Shown: positions 1 to 7,923, numbered from the stretch's first letter. The stretch is DNA of 8,520 nt from Clostridia bacterium (GCA_017462425.1 JAFTRD010000127.1:1-8520), one strand, 5' to 3'. Notes: generated by a model not told the origin, from the sequence alone. Made by a program: numbers and translations.

Positions 1-1
1 A

Positions 2-604
2 AATGAAGAAAGCGAACGTAAGCCCTTAAAATTAAAAGAAGTTTTTTTAATAAAAGGAGCAATTCCCTGCTTTCTTATGTTTTTCGGATATTGCGCATTA
101 GAACTCACGACTTCGCTGTGGGCAAGCAGTTATCTCGTTCAAAAATGGGATATTTCGCCTGAAACTGCCGCTGGATTGGCAAGTCTTTTTTATATCGGTA
201 TTACGCTTGGTCGATTTGCAAACGGTTTCCTCGCCATGAAATTCCATGACCATTTTTTAATCCGTTTCGGGCTTGGTATTATAACCACGGGCATTATTTT
301 TCTGTTCTTCCCCTTCCATTCGTCTTTTGCCTTGATAGGTTTTATTGTTATTGGTTTAGGCTGCGCTCCCGTATATCCTTGTATTATTCATATGACGCCC
401 GAAGTGTTCGGCAAAGATAAATCCCAGGCGATGATTGGCGTTCAAATGGCTTTTGCATATATAGGATTTATGATTATGCCCCCGCTATTTGGAGTGATTG
501 CTGATAATATTACGATCGCTTTATTGCCCGTATTTTTATTGGCTTTACTCGTTTTAATATTTTCTATGCACGAGATTGTCGTTCATAAAAAAAGGAATAA
601 ATAA
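2..604 (+). CDS. MFS transporter, C-terminal half (5'-truncated by window edge)
   Basis: The reading frame is open from the left edge (first full codon at base 2) to the TAA at 602-604, giving 200 residues. The ATG at 77 is internal: 25 in-frame codons precede it, with no ribosome binding site in front. The protein has about six hydrophobic segments (roughly residues 19-37, 52-74, 86-103, 105-125, 142-166, 169-188) and a basic tail (HKKRNK), as expected for TM7-12 of a 12-helix major facilitator. The piece after the second segment (LGRFANG, residues 69-75) resembles the MFS loop 8-9 motif, and GLGCAPVYP (118-126) resembles the fucose-permease-like branch. It is an inner-membrane permease, probably for a sugar or other small solute, but the substrate cannot be read. 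It is convergent with the galactose operon, so a shared function is only possible. Confidence 0.8.
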   Translation, partial: NEESERKPLKLKEVFLIKGAIPCFLMFFGYCALELTTSLWASSYLVQKWDISPETAAGLASLFYIGITLGRFANGFLAMKFHDHFLIRFGLGIITTGIIFLFFPFHSSFALIGFIVIGLGCAPVYPCIIHMTPEVFGKDKSQAMIGVQMAFAYIGFMIMPPLFGVIADNITIALLPVFLLALLVLIFSMHEIVVHKKRNK

Positions 605-608
605 AAAC

Positions 609-645
609 ATACCCCTCCAAGAGCGTCTGACCTTTGGAGGGGTAT
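609..645 (-). terminator. Rho-independent terminator of the gal operon (hairpin shared with the convergent MFS gene)
   Basis: A perfect 12-bp inverted repeat (ATACCCCTCCAA at 609-620, TTGGAGGGGTAT at 634-645) encloses a 13-base loop. Read on the minus strand, the stem is followed by GTTTTTAT, a proper U-tract, 28 bases after the beta-galactosidase stop codon. On the plus strand the hairpin begins 4 bases after the MFS stop but is followed by ATCAAAATCTTT. It may slow or end that transcript too, but less convincingly. Confidence 0.87.
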
Positions 646-673
646 ATCAAAATCTTTCAAAAAATTTTATATC

Positions 674-3031
674 TTATGATTTTACGGACATTTGAGCGGC
701 GGCGTGAAGGCTTCCGCTTTTTGCGTTTACGGTTATAAGTTTATCCGTTGCTTTGATGACCGCCATGGCTTCACCGTAATAGGTATCGGTTGTATCGTTC
801 AAATAGCCGTCTTTATTGAAGGGACAAGCGTGACCCAAGGCAAGCAGCTCGCCTCCGTCTACCGAAACTTCTATCATTCCTCTTTCCAAGGGCTTTAACG
901 TGCCGTTTTCATCCGTGAATTTCAGTTTTACAAAGCATACCTCGCCGCATTTGACTTCCGTCTTTTCGGGCAATACGGAAAGAATAGTGGTATCGTTTGC
1001 CGTTTTTAACGTGTTACGGGAAAGCTCGTTGCCCTTTTCATCCAGGTTGACCGCCGTTATTTCACCGTCTTGATAGGTTACGTTGAAGTCGAACCGACAG
1101 TTCTTTCTGAATTTTTTTCTACCAACTTTCTTGTCGTTGATATAGAGCTCTACGATGGGCGCACGGGAGTAAACTTCTACCTTCGCAGGCTTTCCGTTTA
1201 AGCCGTTCCACGACCAGGAAGGAATTGCGTTGGAGAACTTCCAAGCGGAAGGAGAGTGCTTTTCTTTTGTATGGCTGACGGGAACAACGGCGATTTGCGG
1301 TTTGTCCTCCAGTTCAAACGCAACCTTGGTATAGAGCGCTTCGCCAAGCTCGGTACCGATTAAGTTGATTCTGCCGCTACCGGCGGAAATCCAACCCACG
1401 CCGTGCGTGAACTGCGGAGCGTATTCCTTATATTCCCAGCTGCCTATGCCCACTTCGCCGAGGTAGTCCATACCCGCCCAGACGAAATCGCCGATGAGCG
1501 CATTATGCTTCTTTGCAAATTCCCAGAATTTATACGCATCCGAGCAGAACGTTTCGCTACCGAGAATGACACGGTTGGGATATTTTTTAACGTCGTGTTT
1601 ATAGCGGAGAATACCGTAGTTGTAACCGGCAACGTCCATGGCGGCGTAACAGTCTCGAGTTTTTACGTCGCAAGGGTATAAGGTTGCCATAAACTTCATA
1701 AATTCGTCGCCGAAGAGACCTGCAAGATTGTTAAAGAATTCGCTGCCGACTTTCTTTTCGGGGTTTTGCTTGGCTTTTTTATCGCTGTAAACGCCAAAGC
1801 CCATGGCGTGTAACCAGTTGAAGAAAATGTTTACGCCGACCGTTACGGGGCGGTCAGAGTCTAACTTCTTGCATACGTCACGCATGGTTTTGAAAAATTC
1901 GATTCCCTTCTTCTGACCCGTTTCCGCAACCTCGTTACCAAAGGAGTACATAATAACCGAAGGATGGTTGTAGTCCTTTTCCACCATGTCCGTAATGTCA
2001 CGCTCGTACCAGTCTAAAACGTAATTTGCATAGTCGTACATGGTTTTATGGATATACCACATGTCCACGTACTCGTCCATCATCATCACGCCCAGCTCGT
2101 CGCACGCTTTGAGCATGGCTTTGGAACAGGGATTGTGCGCGCTTCTGACGGCGTTATAGCCGGAGTTTTTCAAAATGCGGATTTTTCTTTCTTCCGCTTC
2201 GGCGTAGCAACGCGCGCCTAAAATACCGTTATCGTGGTGGATACAAGCGCCACGAATAATGACTCGTTTTCCGTTGATGCAAAGTCCGTCCTGTGCGTTA
2301 CAAGTAACCGTTCTGATACCGAAGGTTTCCTTTTGGGTATCTGCGCCAAACGAGGCTTCGCACTCGTAAAGGGAGGGTGATTCGGGGGACCATAATTCGG
2401 CGTTTTCCAAGGTGAAACTGAATACCGCCTCACCGTCGCATTGGACGGTGTTTTGCGCTAACGTATTACCGTTTTTATTGATTTTTACGGTTACGTCGCC
2501 CGGTTCGCTTGTCGCAACCTTGACCTCGATTACGGCAGGGTCGATTTGGAGGGTGCGAATTTTTACGCCGTTTAGGAGAATGTGCGCTTTATCCGCAACG
2601 TACATGGTAACGGGACGGTAGATGCCTGCGCCCGAATACCAACGGCTGTTGGGCTGATCGGAGTTTCTGGCAATGACACGGATTTCGTTTTCCGCACCGT
2701 ACTTTAAAAATTCGTTTGCAGGAACGTAAAAATTGGTGTAGCCGTAAGGACGGAACGCTGCTTTTTCGCCGTTTATGTAAACTTCGGCATTGTGGTATAC
2801 CCCTTCAAATTCAAAGGTTACAATTTTTTCGGCGTAGTCTTCTGGTACGGTAAAGGTTTTTACGTACTCGTAATCTCTGCCCGCAAACCAGCCCGTATTC
2901 GTGCCGCCTGCGCTGTCCTCCGAGCGAGGCTCGCCGATCATTGCGTCGTGCGGAAGAGTGACTTTTTGCCATTCTTCTTCCGTATCCAAATGTTTCCATT
3001 TCCAGTTTTCGTTAAAATTAATATTTAACAT
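674..3031 (-). CDS. Glycoside hydrolase family 2 beta-galactosidase, cytoplasmic
   Basis: 785 residues with a GH2 layout: N-terminal jelly-roll sugar-binding domain (about 1-145), Ig-like domain (about 147-240), TIM barrel (about 241-560), then C-terminal beta domains (about 600-665 resembling DUF4982, and 680-785 Ig-like). The barrel shows GACIHHDNG (261-269), RSAHNP (296-301), the acid/base in SFGNE (E367) and the likely nucleophile in LGSETF (E493). There is no signal peptide, so it acts inside the cell. It is much shorter than E. coli LacZ (1023 residues) and belongs to the shorter GH2 type common in gut anaerobes, so the symbol lacZ is not assigned. Galactosidase specificity is inferred from the Leloir genes upstream; GH2 also contains glucuronidases, mannosidases and arabinosidases. 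The start follows AGGGGG (3042-3037) with 5-base spacing. It is the last gene of the operon. Confidence 0.88.
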   Translation of the reverse strand: MLNINFNENWKWKHLDTEEEWQKVTLPHDAMIGEPRSEDSAGGTNTGWFAGRDYEYVKTFTVPEDYAEKIVTFEFEGVYHNAEVYINGEKAAFRPYGYTNFYVPANEFLKYGAENEIRVIARNSDQPNSRWYSGAGIYRPVTMYVADKAHILLNGVKIRTLQIDPAVIEVKVATSEPGDVTVKINKNGNTLAQNTVQCDGEAVFSFTLENAELWSPESPSLYECEASFGADTQKETFGIRTVTCNAQDGLCINGKRVIIRGACIHHDNGILGARCYAEAEERKIRILKNSGYNAVRSAHNPCSKAMLKACDELGVMMMDEYVDMWYIHKTMYDYANYVLDWYERDITDMVEKDYNHPSVIMYSFGNEVAETGQKKGIEFFKTMRDVCKKLDSDRPVTVGVNIFFNWLHAMGFGVYSDKKAKQNPEKKVGSEFFNNLAGLFGDEFMKFMATLYPCDVKTRDCYAAMDVAGYNYGILRYKHDVKKYPNRVILGSETFCSDAYKFWEFAKKHNALIGDFVWAGMDYLGEVGIGSWEYKEYAPQFTHGVGWISAGSGRINLIGTELGEALYTKVAFELEDKPQIAVVPVSHTKEKHSPSAWKFSNAIPSWSWNGLNGKPAKVEVYSRAPIVELYINDKKVGRKKFRKNCRFDFNVTYQDGEITAVNLDEKGNELSRNTLKTANDTTILSVLPEKTEVKCGEVCFVKLKFTDENGTLKPLERGMIEVSVDGGELLALGHACPFNKDGYLNDTTDTYYGEAMAVIKATDKLITVNAKSGSLHAAAQMSVKS

Positions 3032-3074
3032 GGTTTCCCCCTATTCGTAGTTTTTATATTTTTATAATTTTTAC

Positions 3075-4115
3075 TTAATTTATAGTTTTAAAGGTAAATT
3101 CGGTTTCTTCGTGATAGCCTTTTTCCGGCGTAAATACTCCGCAGTTTTCGCTCATTTGGTGGATGCCGTCGGGATGATACTGACATTCAAAGCATACCGC
3201 AAGATATTTTTCATCTTGTTTTTCAGCCCCTACTTCGCTCAGCTCCAACGGAAAGTTGTTGGTGTACACGACTGCGCAGGGATAGGTAGTTCTTACCTCC
3301 AGTAAGATACCGCTCTTTTGAGACGAGAGAGAACAAGCCAACGTATGCAACCCACTTTCGTTTAAAAAGAACACGTGGTCGTAGCCTTTGGTGTAGCGTT
3401 GAACGGACGCATCTTCGATTCGCTCCCCTATTTTACGAGGGGTCGTAAAATTAAATTCGTCGGAAACTTCTGCTATCTTTCGTACGATGAGCCGTTCATT
3501 CACCTCTCCGTAACGAGAGGCGTTGAGATACATCGTTTGCTCGGTTACCTTTTCGCTTAAATCGCCCGATACGTTTAAATAGACGTGATTGGTTAAATTT
3601 AAAAGGGTTTTTCGATCGGTTTCTCCGTCGAAAAAGATACGGAATTTATTTTCCTTTTCATATACACGATAGGTAACCGTAATGGTAACGTTGCCGAAAT
3701 ATCCGTGTTCGCCGTCTGGACTGAAATAGGTAAACGAAACGTCGGTATACTCCTCACGTTGCTTTACCGTGTAGTCAAACGGCTTCGCGTATACCCCCTC
3801 TCCGCCGTGGAGATTATCGGTATCAAAGTTGTTTTTTTGAAGGCGCGCAACCTTTCCGTCTATAGAAAACGTTGCGTTTTCGATTCTGCCCGCCGTTCTG
3901 CCTATGGTTTTACCGTGATAAGCCGATTGATATTTTGAATCGTCTTTAGGCGCAAGGGTTACCGTTTTTACGTTGCCGAATTTATCGGGGACCTTAATTT
4001 CACGGATGCCGGCGCCGCAGGAAGTAAGCGTTAGGCGCATGTTTGACGTATTCGTCAGCTCTATCAGCGTATAGACCGTTCCGTCTACCGTAAAGTTTTT
4101 ATATTTTACGTTCAT
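3075..4115 (-). CDS. galM: Galactose mutarotase (aldose 1-epimerase)
   Basis: 346 residues, the normal length for GalM. It interconverts beta- and alpha-D-galactose in the cytoplasm, so that galactose released by the beta-galactosidase becomes the alpha anomer used by GalK. Family motifs are present: GKTIGRTAGRI (68-78), the sugar-binding NLHGG (H103), the catalytic acid in NLTNHVYLN (H177), YDHVF (D246), and the catalytic base in CFECQYHPDG (E310). The spacers are 17 bases to galE upstream and 43 bases to the beta-galactosidase downstream, so it is an operon member. It is unusual in having no Shine-Dalgarno: the 17-base spacer is almost only A, and an in-frame TAA 15 bases before the ATG excludes a longer version. 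Translation may depend on coupling to galE. Confidence 0.93.
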   Translation of the reverse strand: MNVKYKNFTVDGTVYTLIELTNTSNMRLTLTSCGAGIREIKVPDKFGNVKTVTLAPKDDSKYQSAYHGKTIGRTAGRIENATFSIDGKVARLQKNNFDTDNLHGGEGVYAKPFDYTVKQREEYTDVSFTYFSPDGEHGYFGNVTITVTYRVYEKENKFRIFFDGETDRKTLLNLTNHVYLNVSGDLSEKVTEQTMYLNASRYGEVNERLIVRKIAEVSDEFNFTTPRKIGERIEDASVQRYTKGYDHVFFLNESGLHTLACSLSSQKSGILLEVRTTYPCAVVYTNNFPLELSEVGAEKQDEKYLAVCFECQYHPDGIHQMSENCGVFTPEKGYHEETEFTFKTIN

Positions 4116-4132
4116 TTTTTTATTTTTTTAGA

Positions 4133-5146
4133 TTAATCTTTATATCCGTTGGGGTTTTTGGATTGCCAGTTCCAAAGCGAAGCGCACATCTCGTCTATGC
4201 CGTACTCTGCTTTCCAGCCCAGTTCTTTTTCCGCCTTTGAAGCATTGGAATAGCAGGAAGCAATATCACCCGCTCGTCTGGGCTTGACGGCATAAGGCAA
4301 TTTCTTTCCGCAAGCCTTTTCAAAGGAACGGATAACGTCCATAACGCTGTAACCGATGCCCGTACCTAAATTATAGGTGTACACACCCGATTTTTGAATT
4401 TTATCAATGGCGGCAACGTGCCCTTTGGCAAGGTCTACCACGTGAATATAATCTCTCACGCCCGTACCGTCGGGAGTGGGATAATCGTTACCGAATACGC
4501 CGATTTCTTTGAGCTCGCCGATGGCGACCTTGGCGATATAAGGGGTTAAATTGTTGGGGATACCCTTGGGGTCTTCACCGATTAAGCCGCTGGCATGCGC
4601 GCCGACGGGATTGAAGTAACGGAGCAATACCACCGTCCATTCTTGATCGGCTTTGTATACGTCCTCCAGCATAATTTCCTGAAAGAATTTACTGGTGCCG
4701 TAAGGGTTGGTAGTGCCGCCCGTTTTACAGGTTTCGTCCAAGGGTAATTTTTCAGGCGTGCCGTAAACGGTTGCCGAGGAGGAAAATACTATTTTTTTGC
4801 AATTATTTTCTCTCATGACACGGATAAGGTTTAACGTGCCGTTTAAATTGTTATCGTAATATTCTACCGGCTTTTCGCAAGATTCGCCAACCGCTTTTAA
4901 CCCCGCAAAGTGAATTACCCAATCAATGGTATGCTCGGTAAAAATTTTGCTCATCAGCGCCGCATCACGGATATCGCCCTCGTAAAGCGTTACGCTTTTG
5001 CCGGTAATCTGTTCCACCCGCTGAATGCTTTTGGGAGAAGAATTGCTGAAATTATCGACGACTACCGTTTCATACCCCTTTTCAATGAGCTCTACCAACG
5101 TATGCGAGCCGATATATCCGGCGCCGCCCGTTACAAGTATTTTCAT
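4133..5146 (-). CDS. galE: UDP-glucose 4-epimerase
   Basis: 337 residues, collinear with E. coli GalE (338). This NAD-dependent short-chain dehydrogenase fold enzyme interconverts UDP-galactose and UDP-glucose, closing the Leloir cycle and supplying UDP-galactose for glycans when no galactose is present. The sequence shows the NAD-binding GGAGYIG (7-13), FSSSATVYG with S124, and the catalytic NPYGTSK (Y149, K153). The C-terminus NPNGYKD matches the family ending. At the position of E. coli Y299 it has C298 (context IASCYS), the small-residue state also found in human GALE, which suggests UDP-GlcNAc/UDP-GalNAc may also be accepted. AAGGAG (5164-5159) lies 12 bases before the ATG, rather far. 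It lies 34 bases downstream of galK. Confidence 0.95.
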   Translation of the reverse strand: MKILVTGGAGYIGSHTLVELIEKGYETVVVDNFSNSSPKSIQRVEQITGKSVTLYEGDIRDAALMSKIFTEHTIDWVIHFAGLKAVGESCEKPVEYYDNNLNGTLNLIRVMRENNCKKIVFSSSATVYGTPEKLPLDETCKTGGTTNPYGTSKFFQEIMLEDVYKADQEWTVVLLRYFNPVGAHASGLIGEDPKGIPNNLTPYIAKVAIGELKEIGVFGNDYPTPDGTGVRDYIHVVDLAKGHVAAIDKIQKSGVYTYNLGTGIGYSVMDVIRSFEKACGKKLPYAVKPRRAGDIASCYSNASKAEKELGWKAEYGIDEMCASLWNWQSKNPNGYKD

Positions 5147-5158
5147 AATATAATGGCA

Positions 5159-5164
5159 CTCCTT
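5159..5164 (-). promoter_or_regulatory. Shine-Dalgarno of galE (long spacing)
   Basis: AAGGAG on the minus strand, 12 bases before the galE ATG. The spacing is longer than the usual 5-9 bases. It is the only such motif near this start, and the conserved GalE N-terminus ([13 protein letters not shown]) fixes the start independently. Confidence 0.6.
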
Positions 5165-5180
5165 AAATTTTTATAATGTT

Positions 5181-6302
5181 TTATAATTTTTCTACCGTGA
5201 TACCGTCGGCAACGGCGGAATCGTAGCACTCCGCTCTATAACCGGTTGCCTGATAGTATTTTTCGCATACGTATTCTTTAAAATCTTCCACGGCAGCCGT
5301 TTTTACAACGGAAACCGTGCAACCCCCAAAGCCGCCGCCCGTCATTCTCGAGCCCAGACACTCGGGATGGCTTTGCGCCGCTGCTGCAAGAGCGTCCAGC
5401 TCTTTGCCCGTCACTTCGTATAAGTCACGCAAAGAGTTATGCGATTGATTGAGGAGCTTGCCGAGCGTTACCGTATCACCTTTTTTCATAGCGATTTCCG
5501 CAAGGCGAACCCTTTCACATTCCTCCACTACGTGCTTTACACGGTTATACACGTTTTGCGGTAAAACGTTGCCGTACTTTTCAAACTGTTCTTTTGTTAA
5601 ATCGGCAAGGCAATTTATATTTATATATTCTTTTAATTTTTCAAGCGCAAAATCGGTCTCTGCTCTGCGCTCGTTGTATTTGCTTTCCACTAAGTTATGA
5701 GGCTTTTTACAGTTGATGATCACCAAGGAGCAATCGCCCAAAAGGACGGGAACGTACTCGCAGGCGAGCGTTTTACAGTCGAGCAGCATTGCGCAATCTT
5801 TTTTACCGCAAGCCGAGGCGTATTGATCCATGATACCGCAATTCACACCGGCAAATTCACGTTCTGCCCGTTGCGCCGTTAACGCCACTTCCACGGGATT
5901 AAAACTTTCCCCTGCAACGGTTGCCAGCGCCGCAATGGTGGAAACTTCTATTGCCGCTGAAGAAGAGAGTCCGCTGCCGAACGGCACGGTGCAATCGTGC
6001 AGCATGTCGCAGCCGACCAATTTATGCCCAGCCTTTTGCCATAAAAGAGCGCTACCCGCCTGGTAGTTGCCGTATTTTAAATTACGTGCGCTCTCCAGAT
6101 TGTTGATGTCCAGCGTCACTTTGTCGGGTAAGGTGGTCCAGCTTAAATTGATTTTATCCGTACCGTTGGGACGTACGTATACGGTATTGCGCAGAGATAA
6201 CGCCGCAGGAAAAACCTTACCGCCGCAATAGTCGATATGCTCGCCGATGATGTTTACTCTGCCTGCCGCTGTTACTTTATAATCGAATTTTTCTTCTTTC
6301 AT
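5181..6302 (-). CDS. galK: Galactokinase
   Basis: 373 residues, a typical length. It phosphorylates alpha-D-galactose with ATP to galactose-1-phosphate in the cytoplasm. All three GHMP-kinase motifs are visible: the galactokinase signature GRVNIIGEHIDY (14-25, with R15, E21 and D24), the ATP-binding PFGSGLSSSAA (107-117), and GSRMTGGGFGG (317-327). D159 in GIMDQ is the likely catalytic base. The signature reads GEHIDYCGG instead of the more usual GEHTDYNGG, a variant I believe occurs in other clostridial galactokinases; N-acetylgalactosamine kinase activity cannot be excluded, but the neighbours argue for galactose. The ATG overlaps the galT stop as ATGA (6302-6299), indicating translational coupling. 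The nearest GGAG is about 14 bases upstream, inside galT, too distant to be a strong site by itself. Confidence 0.95.
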   Translation of the reverse strand: MKEEKFDYKVTAAGRVNIIGEHIDYCGGKVFPAALSLRNTVYVRPNGTDKINLSWTTLPDKVTLDINNLESARNLKYGNYQAGSALLWQKAGHKLVGCDMLHDCTVPFGSGLSSSAAIEVSTIAALATVAGESFNPVEVALTAQRAEREFAGVNCGIMDQYASACGKKDCAMLLDCKTLACEYVPVLLGDCSLVIINCKKPHNLVESKYNERRAETDFALEKLKEYININCLADLTKEQFEKYGNVLPQNVYNRVKHVVEECERVRLAEIAMKKGDTVTLGKLLNQSHNSLRDLYEVTGKELDALAAAAQSHPECLGSRMTGGGFGGCTVSVVKTAAVEDFKEYVCEKYYQATGYRAECYDSAVADGITVEKL

Positions 6303-7768
6303 AATGCGAAACCCAGCTCCTTCATAAATGTAACCGTTAAATGTTTATCTTTGAATACCGCCGTATTTTCCAATATACGGGAGCATATATTCCCTAATTC
6401 CGTTTGAATGGCAAGAGAGACGTTGTCGGGGGAATAATCGTCCTTGCAAAGCGCCTTGATTTCAGTGTATACCATTTCAAACTCGGCGTATTTGGAAGGC
6501 AACGGCTGTTGTGCGCAGATGATTTTTTGCAGCTCGTTAAACTGTTCTTCCAGCCGTCCCGGCAAAATAAACAACCCCTGCGCCTCGATAAGTCCGATGG
6601 ATTCCTTTTTAATTACGTGAAATTCGGGATGGGCGTGGAAAACACCGTCGGGGTATTCCTCCGAGGTTACGTTGTTGCGCAGAATTATGCTCATTTCATA
6701 ACCTCTGTCGGTTTTCACCACCGTGGGACTGACAGCGCTGTGTACGCCGTCGGCATCTTCACAGATAATGCCCAATTCTTCATTGGTGTAGCTTACCCAT
6801 TTCGCACGGATTTGTTCGGAAATTTCCACTACGCTGTCTTTATCCTTCGACACTATGCGTATAACCGTTCCCTGCCAATCGGGAATTTCAACGATGGCTT
6901 TGGGATAGGACTTGTTTTTAAGAGTATACGCCGCCTTTGCCTGATGCATGGGCAAAACCTCGCCGCCGCCCTGATAATGATCGTGCGCCAATACGCTGCC
7001 GCCGATGCGGGGCAGAGGCGCATTGCAACCGATGAACCAGTGCGGGAATATATCCACAAAATCCATTAGTCTTTTAAACGTAGCTTTATCCACGTGCATG
7101 GGCGTATGCTCGTAATTGACGGCAATTCCGTGCTGATAAAAATATCCGTAAGGCGAAAATTGCCAGAACCATTTTTGTCCGTCCAGATATAAATCTACGG
7201 TGCGGAGCGTGCGCTTGCTTCTTTCGGCAAAGCCCTCGTTTTCATGACAGATGCTGCATTTGGGATATCCGCCTTTGGTGCTGTTGCCGCTTGCCGCTTT
7301 TTTGGGATCTCTGAACTCGGGCTTGGCCTTGTTGATGGTTACGATAAGACCGCCGCTTGTAAAACGGGGATTTTGATCGAGCTTTGCCTTTTTGACGTAA
7401 TCGCATTGAACGGAATAATTATAAAACCATTCGGTTGCGCATTTAGAGCCTTTCTCCTGCCCAAGGCGGTAAAACTCGTCCTCGATTTCCTTTGGAGAAA
7501 GGGAAAGAAGACCCATAATCTGATCGCAGTAATATTCCGCCTGATCGATTTCAAAAAGCCCCTCTTCCACACAGACGGATACCAATTCTCCTAAAAGCCC
7601 TTCGGGCGTGGAGGCGTCCACAAGCGCCTGACTTTTCTCCGCATAGGAATCCAAGCCGAAAAGAGAGAAAATTCCGTTACGAACGTAATCTTCATTGCGG
7701 CTATGTAAATTGAGATTGGATTTTGCATAAGCTATCAGTTTATCGATACACTCATAAACCCTATTCAT
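6299..7768 (-). CDS. galT: UDP-glucose--hexose-1-phosphate (galactose-1-phosphate) uridylyltransferase, type 2
   Basis: 489 residues from the chosen start. It transfers UMP from UDP-glucose to galactose-1-phosphate, giving UDP-galactose and glucose-1-phosphate. It is the long Firmicutes-type GalT rather than the approx. 350-residue E. coli type. It shows CSIC (C171, C174; possible metal ligands), IGCNAPLPRIGGS (246-258) followed by AHDHYQGG with the active-site histidine pair H262/H264, and the conserved C-terminal block GVFHAHPEFHVIKKES (375-390) to ILPGRL (401-406). The frame stays open upstream to a TTG at 7831, but the ATG at 7768 is preferred: GGGAGG (7780-7775) sits 6 bases before it, and the upstream TTG is part of the predicted -35 element. 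It is the first gene of the operon and overlaps galK by 4 bases. Confidence 0.94.
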   Translation of the reverse strand: MNRVYECIDKLIAYAKSNLNLHSRNEDYVRNGIFSLFGLDSYAEKSQALVDASTPEGLLGELVSVCVEEGLFEIDQAEYYCDQIMGLLSLSPKEIEDEFYRLGQEKGSKCATEWFYNYSVQCDYVKKAKLDQNPRFTSGGLIVTINKAKPEFRDPKKAASGNSTKGGYPKCSICHENEGFAERSKRTLRTVDLYLDGQKWFWQFSPYGYFYQHGIAVNYEHTPMHVDKATFKRLMDFVDIFPHWFIGCNAPLPRIGGSVLAHDHYQGGGEVLPMHQAKAAYTLKNKSYPKAIVEIPDWQGTVIRIVSKDKDSVVEISEQIRAKWVSYTNEELGIICEDADGVHSAVSPTVVKTDRGYEMSIILRNNVTSEEYPDGVFHAHPEFHVIKKESIGLIEAQGLFILPGRLEEQFNELQKIICAQQPLPSKYAEFEMVYTEIKALCKDDYSPDNVSLAIQTELGNICSRILENTAVFKDKHLTVTFMKELGFAL

Positions 7769-7774
7769 TGCGTT

Positions 7775-7780
7775 CCTCCC
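7775..7780 (-). promoter_or_regulatory. Shine-Dalgarno that fixes the galT start
   Basis: GGGAGG on the minus strand, with 6 bases to the ATG at 7768. It is the strongest ribosome binding site in this spacer and decides against the longer in-frame version starting with TTG at 7831. Confidence 0.8.
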
Positions 7781-7802
7781 ATTATAAATACTTATCAGCA
7801 TT

Positions 7803-7831
7803 ATAATAACAACTTTCATTTGATTTTTCAA
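7803..7831 (-). promoter_or_regulatory. Predicted sigma-A promoter of the galT-galK-galE-galM-beta-galactosidase operon
   Basis: Minus strand: TTGAAA (7831-7826), a 17-base spacer, then TATTAT (7808-7803), each hexamer one base off consensus. Transcription would start near 7796, leaving a leader of about 28 bases that carries the galT Shine-Dalgarno. A TATAAT three bases further on (7805-7800) would need a 20-base spacer and is less likely. No other comparable promoter was noticed further down the operon, and gene spacing supports one transcript. Confidence 0.6.
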
Positions 7832-7871
7832 GAAAAAATTTGACCAATTATGGAACTTTCTTATCTTTTTT
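7811..7871. repeat. Imperfect direct repeat, candidate operator half-sites
   Basis: Two 18-base segments, 7811-7828 and 7854-7871, both start with AACTTTC and end in a T-run, matching at 14 of 18 positions with starts 43 bases apart. One overlaps the -35/spacer of the operon promoter; the other lies upstream of it. AraC-family proteins commonly bind direct repeats near -35, which makes these candidates, but the region is so AT-rich that chance is a real alternative. Confidence 0.25.
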
Positions 7872-7872
7872 T

Positions 7873-7923
7873 AAAAATTTTTTTTAATGTACTATTGACA
7901 AAAACGCAAGAGGATTATACAAT
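7873..7923 (+). promoter_or_regulatory. Predicted strong sigma-A promoter of the AraC-type regulator, with UP-like element
   Basis: TTGACA (7895-7900), a 17-base spacer and TACAAT (7918-7923): 11 of 12 consensus bases at ideal spacing. Directly upstream, 7873-7883 (five A then T-run) fits the distal UP-element consensus AAAWWTWTTTT in the expected register. The predicted start is near 7930, only about 9 bases before the ATG at 7939. Confidence 0.7.

Noticed and set aside
6404..7069. A 221-codon plus-strand open frame opposite galT.
   Set aside because: It is fully antisense to the well-conserved galT, gives a composition unlike a real protein, and has no binding site or promoter of its own. 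It is a shadow of the galT codon pattern.
6299..7831. A longer galT (510 residues) beginning at 7831.
   Set aside because: Its first codon is a TTG that forms part of the predicted -35 hexamer, the extra 21 residues span the -10 element, and a strong Shine-Dalgarno sits before the ATG at 7768.
7861..7889. The T-run/A-run/T-run as an intrinsic terminator or RNA hairpin.
   Set aside because: The stem would be A-T only and not stable, and no gene ends just before it on either strand. An UP-like or bent-DNA role for the adjacent promoter fits better.
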